Source of the DNA: Chitinophaga pinensis
GTDB lineage: Bacteria > Bacteroidota > Bacteroidia > Chitinophagales > Chitinophagaceae
Assembly (NCBI GenBank): GCA_945860605.1
Contig: CAMAQL010000013.1
Coordinates: forward strand, 1 to 34,178
Direction of reading: 5' to 3'
DNA: 34,178 nt
Position 1 is the first letter of the stretch. The number at the start of each line of letters is the position of its first letter. Shown one piece after another: positions 27,894 to 34,178 of the stretch. The notes under the pieces are model-generated. The model did no database searches. It was not told the origin of the DNA and saw only the letters and a program-made list of their open reading frames with translations. The translations under genes and the position numbers were made by a program.

Positions 27894-29216
27894 ATGCGCC
27901 CATCTGTTATTTTATTTTGGTTCCGAAGAGATCTTAGGTTAAAAGACAATACAGGATTATACCATGCCCTTAAGTTGGCTCAAAAACTAGAATTAAAAGT
28001 GTTGCCCATTTTTATTTTTGACAAAATGATTTTGGACAAATTAGAAGATAAGGCAGACAGGAGGGTTGATTTTATCCATCAAACCATCACTGAATTACAA
28101 GCAGTTTTAACTGAAAAAGGAAAATCCCTTTGGGTGCATTATGGCCATCCAACGGAAGCCATTGAAGCCCTGAAAAAACAATATCAAATTCATTCCCTTT
28201 TTACAAACCAAGATTACGAGCCTTATGGGATTAATAGGGATACACAAATTGCAACTGATTTGGCAAAGGATAAGATTGAGTTTCATGCATACAAGGATCA
28301 AGTGATTTTTGAAAAGTCCGAAGTAACCAAGGAGGATGGAAAGCCTTACACTGTTTTCACGCCCTATTCCAGAAGATGGAAAGCAGCATGGGAAATGAAT
28401 ACGCCAAAATTATTGCCATCGGAAAAAGGCACGGAATATTTTTTGGATAGTAAAGCAATGCCTATCCCAAGTTTAAAGGCCATGGGTTTTGAAAAAACAG
28501 ATTTAGTGGTACCAGCAAAAAAATGGAAAGAAGCCACCGTAAAAAACTACACCGAACAAAGAAATTTTCCAGCGAAAGAAGGAGGCACTTCGCATCTTGG
28601 TATGCATTTAAGATTCGGTACTATTTCAATTAGGCAGTTGGCCTTAGAAACTGCATCTATCAATACCACTTATTTGAACGAATTAATTTGGCGCGATTTT
28701 TATCATATGATCTTATGGCATTTCCCTCATGTGGCGGAGGGAAAATCTTTTAGAGCGCAATACGATTTGATTGAATGGCGCAATAATGAAAAAGAATTTG
28801 AAGCATGGTGTCAGGGAAAAACGGGCTATCCAATTGTAGATGCGGGTATGCGCGAACTTAATACCACAGGGTTTATGCATAACCGCGTTCGTATGATTGT
28901 AGCAAGTTTTCTGACCAAGCATTTATTAATAGATTGGCGCTGGGGTGAAGCATATTTCGCACAAAAATTATTGGATTTTGATTTTGCTGCAAACAATGGT
29001 GGATGGCAGTGGGCGAGCGGAAGTGGATGTGATGCTGCACCTTATTTTAGGGTATTCAATCCAAGACTACAAACAGAAAAATTCGATAAGCAATTGCAAT
29101 ATATCCGAAAGTGGATACCCGAGTTAGACAGCTTAACTTATCCTCAACCAATTGTGGTGCATGAGGAAGCCAGGGTAAGGGTCTTGGCTGCTTATGCCAA
29201 AGCTTTAAAGCCTTAA
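27894..29216 (+). CDS. phr: Deoxyribodipyrimidine photolyase / cryptochrome family (class I-like)
   Basis: VILFWFRRDLRLKDNTGL; LNELIWRDFYHMIL; GYPIVDAGMRELNTTGFMHNRVRMIVASFLTKHLLIDWRWGEAYFAQKLLDFDFAANNGGWQWASGSGCDAAPYFRVFNP. ATG 27894 preferred over the TTG at 27837. Confidence 0.93.
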   Translation: MRPSVILFWFRRDLRLKDNTGLYHALKLAQKLELKVLPIFIFDKMILDKLEDKADRRVDFIHQTITELQAVLTEKGKSLWVHYGHPTEAIEALKKQYQIHSLFTNQDYEPYGINRDTQIATDLAKDKIEFHAYKDQVIFEKSEVTKEDGKPYTVFTPYSRRWKAAWEMNTPKLLPSEKGTEYFLDSKAMPIPSLKAMGFEKTDLVVPAKKWKEATVKNYTEQRNFPAKEGGTSHLGMHLRFGTISIRQLALETASINTTYLNELIWRDFYHMILWHFPHVAEGKSFRAQYDLIEWRNNEKEFEAWCQGKTGYPIVDAGMRELNTTGFMHNRVRMIVASFLTKHLLIDWRWGEAYFAQKLLDFDFAANNGGWQWASGSGCDAAPYFRVFNPRLQTEKFDKQLQYIRKWIPELDSLTYPQPIVVHEEARVRVLAAYAKALKP

Positions 29217-29230
29217 TTTTTATTATCGGA

Positions 29231-30049
29231 CTATGAACCTACTATTTGATTGTAGACTTCTTCTAATTTAGCAATTGCATTTTTACCAACTTCCCCCATT
29301 TGAATACTATAATCATTCACATATAAATCGATGTGTTGTCGCATCACTTGTTCCGACATTTCCTGTGCATGGACCGTAACGAATTCAGATAATTGTTTGT
29401 AGTTATGATTGAAAGCAAACTGCACACTTTCTTGAATCAATGCATCCATCATTTTAATTTCATCTTGAGGTTGGTCCTTTCTCGCAGCAATACCCCCTAA
29501 TGGAATAGGCGCATTGAAACTGGTTTCAAAATAATGACCCAAATCCATCCACTTGCTTAAACCTTTTTCTGCATAAGTAAATCTGTTCTCGTGGATGATC
29601 ACACCGGCATCTACTTTTCCCGAAAGCACAGCTTCTTCAATTTCATTAAACACTAAAAAAACTTTATTTTTCACATCCGGAAAAGCAAGACTAAATAATA
29701 AATGCGCTGTGGTATCCATGCCAGGAATCGCAACAAGCATCGTAGTTGCATCAGGTTTCCCTGACAAGTTTAATGGGTCCTCTTTGTAAATTAATAATGG
29801 GCCAACACCTTTACCAAGTGCACCGCCACTCTCTAATAGTTGGTATTGATTTTTTATTTTTGGCCAAACACCATAACTAATTTTAGAATAGGGTAGCTTG
29901 CCCTGTAAAGCCCACTCATTCAAGGTTTGCACATCTTCCAAGTGTAATTTAAAATCATATCCCTTGGTATCAATTTTATGATTGACTAAGGCGTCAAAAA
30001 TAAAAGTGTCATTGGGACAAGGAGAAAAACCGATATCAATTGTAGGCAT
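29231..30049 (-). CDS. mqnD: 1,4-dihydroxy-6-naphthoate synthase MqnD (futalosine menaquinone pathway)
   Basis: IDIGFSPCPNDTFIFDALVNHKIDTKGYDFKLHLEDVQTLNEWALQGKLPYSKISYGVW; DAGVIIHENRFTY; PIPLGGIAARKD. Confidence 0.93.
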   Translation of the reverse strand: MPTIDIGFSPCPNDTFIFDALVNHKIDTKGYDFKLHLEDVQTLNEWALQGKLPYSKISYGVWPKIKNQYQLLESGGALGKGVGPLLIYKEDPLNLSGKPDATTMLVAIPGMDTTAHLLFSLAFPDVKNKVFLVFNEIEEAVLSGKVDAGVIIHENRFTYAEKGLSKWMDLGHYFETSFNAPIPLGGIAARKDQPQDEIKMMDALIQESVQFAFNHNYKQLSEFVTVHAQEMSEQVMRQHIDLYVNDYSIQMGEVGKNAIAKLEEVYNQIVGS

Positions 30050-30066
30050 ATGAATTCGATTTTAAA

Positions 30067-30738
30067 TTAAAAAGCTTGAGTAGATAATGCGTCTAGATAA
30101 TGCATCACAGATTCATTTAAATTGTAAATGGCTTCCTGCATTTTCCATTTTGCTTTATTACGTTCACCCACATAATTGGATACCGCACGTATTTGTATAA
30201 AAGGAATACTTAAGTCTCTACCAATATAATGCAAGGCAGCGCCTTCCATGGATTCAATTTGTGCTTTGTGTTTTGTGCGATACCGCTCAATGATTTTTTT
30301 ATCTGTTGTGATGGTATTTACTGTCACCCCTTTTTTAGTTGGCAGCTTCAACAGATTGTATTGATTCAACCAATGGTTGGGTAAAGATTTTTTTTCAAAG
30401 GGCGCATCATTGGCACCATCTAATTTTAAATCAAATAAGTCTTTCCATTGTTTATTTTCAGTCACACCAAGGTCGCCAACAATATCATCTTTTATCACAA
30501 ATACTTTACCGAGTGGCAAGTTTGGATCTAAGCTTCCAGCGATGCCCATTTGGATGATTAAAGTTGGGGTTTCTTGCACCACCATTTTCATTAAAGAAAC
30601 ACTGCTTGCAAGCATGCCCACACCAGATTCATGAAACCCCACAGAGAACTTTTTGTTCGGTGTGACGAATTTTGGGTTGATTTTTTGAAAAAGGGGCATC
30701 CACTCCCCATTGGTTGCTGCAGATATTATAACTCTCAT
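30067..30738 (-). CDS. mqnB: Futalosine hydrolase MqnB (MTA/SAH nucleosidase-like fold)
   Basis: MRVIISAATNGEW start; MGIAGSLDP; IESMEGAALHYIGRDLSIPFIQIRAVSNYVGERNKAKWKM; adjacent to mqnD. ORF-track start at 30909 would run into the divergent gene. Confidence 0.87.
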   Translation of the reverse strand: MRVIISAATNGEWMPLFQKINPKFVTPNKKFSVGFHESGVGMLASSVSLMKMVVQETPTLIIQMGIAGSLDPNLPLGKVFVIKDDIVGDLGVTENKQWKDLFDLKLDGANDAPFEKKSLPNHWLNQYNLLKLPTKKGVTVNTITTDKKIIERYRTKHKAQIESMEGAALHYIGRDLSIPFIQIRAVSNYVGERNKAKWKMQEAIYNLNESVMHYLDALSTQAF

Positions 30739-30753
30739 GGGATAAAGTTCCAT

Positions 30754-30769
30754 CAAATTTATATCTTTG
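30754..30769. promoter_or_regulatory. Abutting divergent -7 elements: TAAATTTG on minus (30761-30754) and TATCTTTG on plus (30762-30769)
   Basis: Direct reading of CAAATTTATATCTTTG in the 46-bp gap between the mqnB and PTPS start codons; each matches TAnnTTTG. Confidence 0.6.
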
Positions 30770-30784
30770 CAAAAAGAAACGGTG

Positions 30785-31192
30785 ATGGTATACTTAACTC
30801 GAGTGGAACATTTTAACGCAGCCCATAAATTAGCCAACCCAAATTGGTCTAAGGAAAAAAATGAGGAGGTGTTTGGGGTTTGTGCAAATGAAAATTGGCA
30901 TGGACACAACTATGAGTTAATGGTGACCATTAAAGGGACACCTAATCCTGAAACAGGTTTTTTATATGATGTAAAAAAACTAAGTAGCATCATAAAAAAA
31001 CAGGTATTAGACGAACTAGACCATAAGAACCTAAACTTAGATGTACCCTTTATGGAAGGGCAATTGTGTTCAACCGAGAACCTGGCGATTGCCATTTGGA
31101 AGCAGCTGCAACCACATATACCATCAGAAGTGCAGTTGCATTGCGTCAAATTATACGAGACCCAGCGGATCTATGTGGAGTATTTTGGATAA
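30785..31192 (+). CDS. 6-pyruvoyl-tetrahydropterin synthase/QueD family protein, paralog 1
   Basis: HFNAAHKL, FGVCANENWHGHNYEL, LDHKNLNLDVP, STENLAIAIW, KLYETQR; ATG 30785 preferred over TTG 30767. Confidence 0.9.
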   Translation: MVYLTRVEHFNAAHKLANPNWSKEKNEEVFGVCANENWHGHNYELMVTIKGTPNPETGFLYDVKKLSSIIKKQVLDELDHKNLNLDVPFMEGQLCSTENLAIAIWKQLQPHIPSEVQLHCVKLYETQRIYVEYFG

Positions 31193-31330
31193 ATTTTCAC
31201 CAAAATATTTAACAGAATCCTTTTTTATTCCTTTTTACTCTTTTTGTTTAATTTATTTACGTTTCCGTTAAACATTATTGTATCATCCTTGTTCTATATA
31301 TTGTAACTTTATCCTCTTAATTTAGGAACT

Positions 31331-31744
31331 ATGGAACATCAAGTGGCGGTATACAGAAAAGAGCATTTTAATGCCGCACACAAATTGTTTTGTGCTGATT
31401 GGACGGACGAAGAGAACAAGCGTGTTTTTGGTGCTTGTAGTAATCCTAATTATCATGGACACAATTATGATTTGATTGTAAAAGTAGTAGGCGTCCCCGA
31501 TCCAATCACTGGATTCGTGATTAACACCAAGGACTTAAGCAAAATTGTTGCAGAGGAAGTGATCGCCCGATTTGACCACAAAAATTTAAACCTAGACACC
31601 GAGTTGTTTAAGAATTTAAATCCATCAGCAGAAAACATTGCGATTGTGATTTACAATTTATTAAGACCTCGTATTGCCGAGCAATTGGCATTAAAAATTC
31701 GACTTTATGAAACAGAAAGAAACTTTGTTGACTACCCCGCTTAG
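31331..31744 (+). CDS. 6-pyruvoyl-tetrahydropterin synthase/QueD family protein, paralog 2
   Basis: HFNAAHKL, FGACSNPNYHGHNYDL, FDHKNLNLDTE, SAENIAIVIY, RLYETERN. Confidence 0.9.
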   Translation: MEHQVAVYRKEHFNAAHKLFCADWTDEENKRVFGACSNPNYHGHNYDLIVKVVGVPDPITGFVINTKDLSKIVAEEVIARFDHKNLNLDTELFKNLNPSAENIAIVIYNLLRPRIAEQLALKIRLYETERNFVDYPA

Positions 31745-32420
31745 CGAACAAAAAATTGAATTAAGCCATTTAATCATCGAAGAAATGGGCGATGAGCATA
31801 AAGCAAGCTCAGTAGATACGCCACTTCGTGCAGATGCTTTTGATAAAACAGATGAAGAAAAAATTGCTTTAATAGAGCCACATTTTAGAGCCATCATGGA
31901 GACATTGGGCATGGACATAAATGACGATAGCTTAAGAGGCACACCACTTAGAGTGGCAAAAATGTATGTGAAAGAATTGTTCCAAGGCTTAAACCCTGCA
32001 AACATGCCAAGCATGACTTTGTTTGAAAATAAATTTCAGTACAATGAAATGTTGGTGGAAAAAAATATCAATTTCTATACCAATTGTGAACACCATTTTG
32101 TGCCTTTCTTTGGTAAAGCGCATGTGGCATATATCAGCAGTGGTAAAGTGATTGGACTAAGTAAATTAAACCGTTTGGTAGAATATTTTTCTAAACGTCC
32201 ACAGGTGCAAGAGCGTTTGACCATGCAAATTGGCAAGGCTTTACAAACTGTTTTGCAGACGCAGGATGTGGCTGTATTTATGGATGCAAAACATTTATGT
32301 GTGGCAAGTAGAGGCGTAAAAGATGATAGTTCAAATACCATCACAGGTTATTATGGTGGTAAATTCCAAGAAGAAAGTACAAAGGCTGAATTTTTAAAAT
32401 ATTTAGACATTAATGCCTAA
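31707..32420 (+). CDS. folE: GTP cyclohydrolase I FolE
   Basis: LRGTPLRVAKMYVKELFQGL, NFYTNCEHHFVPFFGKAHVAYI, GLSKLNRLVEYFSKRPQVQERLT, DAKHLCVASRGVKDDSSNTIT. Start may be 31707 or 31784. Confidence 0.95.
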   Translation: MKQKETLLTTPLSEQKIELSHLIIEEMGDEHKASSVDTPLRADAFDKTDEEKIALIEPHFRAIMETLGMDINDDSLRGTPLRVAKMYVKELFQGLNPANMPSMTLFENKFQYNEMLVEKNINFYTNCEHHFVPFFGKAHVAYISSGKVIGLSKLNRLVEYFSKRPQVQERLTMQIGKALQTVLQTQDVAVFMDAKHLCVASRGVKDDSSNTITGYYGGKFQEESTKAEFLKYLDINA

Positions 32421-32460
32421 ACGACTTGGTTTCAGTTTGGTAATAAGTTAGTTTGTAAGT

Positions 32461-32495
32461 AAATGGTGGAGCCTAGCTTCACCATTTTTATTTTA
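32461..32495 (+). terminator. Rho-independent terminator after folE
   Basis: AAATGGTGGAGC / GCTTCACCATTT stem (one GU) followed by a T-rich tract. Confidence 0.8.
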
Positions 32496-32535
32496 TTTAT
32501 TATAAATATGTTATATTTAAATAAAATTATATACT

Positions 32536-33672
32536 ATGAAAAAATTTTTCAACAACATGGAAGAACGCTTTGTTTTTCCAATTGGTAGAAGATCATGGCA
32601 GGTTTTATCATTACTTGGACTAGTTGTTTTAACATTAAGTGTTTTATATTTCTTGTTAAATGCTACTCCTACAGGTAGGGACTCTGTCAATGTTAGCAAA
32701 TCTGAGGTAATTGAAAATAAAGTAGATACCTCAACTGTAGTTGTTAGTACGCCATCCACATGTCCTCAAGAGGAATACAATAACTGGATAGATACATTAA
32801 AAAAAGACCTGCCTAATAGTGAGTGGGTAAAATTGGGGGATTCCTCAGACTCTTATAATGATTATGCAAGAGATGAATATGGTAATTATATGCAAGATGA
32901 TTACGGGGATTATGTGATGTACCAAAAAAGAGATTTTAATAGAAATAGAGAAGCAATTCCAAATGTATTAGAGGATCTTTTTAGAAATAGAGGTTATGAC
33001 TCCACAATGATTTGTGAAAAAGTTGAGTTTATTAAAATGCTTCATTTTCTGAATAAAAAAGTAGAAAAAACTTATTTGGTTAAAGAGGGCTTTTTTGCTT
33101 TTGCGTATGGACTTAACGAACTTCCTTCTGTAAGTTTGAGTAAACTTGAAGATGCTTTTGATTTAAGAAAAGCAATTTTATTATCAGATATAATCATTAA
33201 GGACCAAGAGGAGCTTACTGATGCATGGAAGTTTATAAGTTATATTGTAACAAATAGTGTAACAGATCAGCAAATTGATATTGCTATTTCTACAATTAAA
33301 GAACACGCAGCCTTAAAGGATAAAACCTATCCAGCATCTAAATATTTTGAGATTGCCAAATTAGTTTTTGATTCAAATTTAGGGATTGATGATTTGTCAA
33401 CTGCTGTTAAAGGGTTTAACGAAGATATAGGGTATTATGATAAAAATGATTTGTATAAATCTTTCAAAAGATATTTAAAATTATATAGCGAAAAGGTTGA
33501 AATAGCCGAAGAAAAGAAATCACTTAAAACAATGGAGAAAGCATTGAATAGAGTTAAATCTCTAACCTTCGCAGGTGGTGCATTCTTATCTATTGTTGCT
33601 ATTGCCTCAATTTTATTATTATTTTCAATTCAGTCATTATTAAAGTCTCATATAAATAAAGACAAACAATAG
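32536..33672 (+). CDS. Unassigned membrane protein with N- and C-terminal TM segments flanking a large extracytoplasmic region
   Basis: 378 aa; TM1 ~WQVLSLLGLVVLTLSVLYFLL, TM2 ~LTFAGGAFLSIVAIASILLLFSIQSLL; no recognised motif. Confidence 0.8.
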   Translation: MKKFFNNMEERFVFPIGRRSWQVLSLLGLVVLTLSVLYFLLNATPTGRDSVNVSKSEVIENKVDTSTVVVSTPSTCPQEEYNNWIDTLKKDLPNSEWVKLGDSSDSYNDYARDEYGNYMQDDYGDYVMYQKRDFNRNREAIPNVLEDLFRNRGYDSTMICEKVEFIKMLHFLNKKVEKTYLVKEGFFAFAYGLNELPSVSLSKLEDAFDLRKAILLSDIIIKDQEELTDAWKFISYIVTNSVTDQQIDIAISTIKEHAALKDKTYPASKYFEIAKLVFDSNLGIDDLSTAVKGFNEDIGYYDKNDLYKSFKRYLKLYSEKVEIAEEKKSLKTMEKALNRVKSLTFAGGAFLSIVAIASILLLFSIQSLLKSHINKDKQ

Positions 33673-33694
33673 TCGCTAATTTTTCTTATTAGAG

Positions 33695-33735
33695 TAGGGT
33701 AAGTAATTTTTGACGATTACTTACCCTATTTTTTT
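33695..33735 (+). terminator. Rho-independent terminator after the two-TM protein
   Basis: Perfect 13-bp stem TAGGGTAAGTAAT / ATTACTTACCCTA followed by T7. Confidence 0.9.
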
Positions 33736-33779
33736 ATAGATATATTTAAGTATTTTTACGCTTTAATAAAATCATTTCT

Positions 33780-34178
33780 ATGTCAAAGCATGCATTTGTA
33801 TTCCCTGGTCAAGGAAGTCAGTTTTCTGGAATGGGAAAAAATTTATATGAGTCCAATGAAGCCGCAAAAGCCTTATTCGAAAAAGCCAATCAAATACTAG
33901 GATTCAGAATAAGTGATATCATGTTTGAGGGCACAGATGAGCAATTAAAACAAACTAATGTAACGCAGCCTGCTATATTTATACATTCAGTTATAGCGTA
34001 TTTGACTATGCCTGCAGAAAATGCTATAACACCCGATATGGTTGCTGGTCATAGCTTAGGAGAATTTAGTGCACTAGTAGCCAATAAAACTTTAAGTTTT
34101 GAAGACGCATTACGCTTAGTAAGCATCCGTGCCAAAGCCATGCAAGCGGCTTGCGAATTACAACCATCCATTATGGCT
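33780..34178 (+). CDS. fabD: Malonyl-CoA:ACP acyltransferase FabD, 3' truncated by window edge
   Basis: MSKHAFVFPGQGSQFSGMGKNLYE, TQPAIFIHSVIAYL, VAGHSLGEFSALVA (GHSLGE nucleophile motif). Not in the supplied ORF track because it has no in-window stop. Confidence 0.95.
   Translation, partial: MSKHAFVFPGQGSQFSGMGKNLYESNEAAKALFEKANQILGFRISDIMFEGTDEQLKQTNVTQPAIFIHSVIAYLTMPAENAITPDMVAGHSLGEFSALVANKTLSFEDALRLVSIRAKAMQAACELQPSIMA

Noticed and set aside
30739-30909. N-terminal extension of mqnB in the ORF track (MCPCQFSFAQ...)
   Set aside because: It would overlap the start of the divergent PTPS gene; MRVIISA at 30738 is the natural start of the nucleosidase fold.
30785-31744. Naming both PTPS-fold genes queD
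   Set aside because: No queC/queE in view and the motifs look more like eukaryotic PTPS than E. coli QueD; left without a symbol.
1-34178. Mobile elements, CRISPR arrays, defence islands, tRNA/rRNA genes
   Set aside because: No transposase, integrase, Cas, toxin-antitoxin or restriction genes recognised; no regularly spaced repeats; no tRNA-like cloverleaf or rRNA sequence noticed by eye.

Overview
The window is an ordinary, gene-dense, AT-rich chromosomal segment from a Bacteroidota bacterium; gene content and protein style suggest Chitinophagaceae/Chitinophagales (inference). The first ~15.7 kb is a co-directional dcw cell-wall/division cluster: rsmH (5' truncated), ftsL, ftsI-type PBP, murE, mraY, murD, ftsW, murG, murC, ftsQ, ftsA, ftsZ. 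murF and ddl are absent from this stretch. It is followed by a YfcH-type SDR protein, a FadN-like fused 3-hydroxyacyl-CoA dehydrogenase/enoyl-CoA hydratase, two permease-less LolD/MacB-type ABC ATPases flanking a PduO-type cobalamin adenosyltransferase, a small acidic DUF2795-like protein, a SemiSWEET, fabI, recN, a TPR protein, a zinc-ribbon coiled-coil protein, a Nif3-like protein, a class I photolyase, futalosine-pathway mqnD and mqnB, tandem eukaryotic-like 6-pyruvoyl-tetrahydropterin synthase paralogs, folE, an unassigned two-TM protein, and the 5' end of fabD (missing from the ORF track). I saw no tRNA, rRNA, CRISPR array, transposon or phage module, and I do not see a clear undescribed multi-gene system. 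The most second-look-worthy items are: the unassigned two-TM protein between folE and fabD; the tandem PTPS paralogs next to folE; the abutting divergent -7 promoter elements between mqnB and PTPS; the long Lys/Ala/Pro tail on FtsQ and acidic, repeat-bearing linker on FtsZ; and a Nif3 protein that appears to lack the insert domain usual in this phylum.
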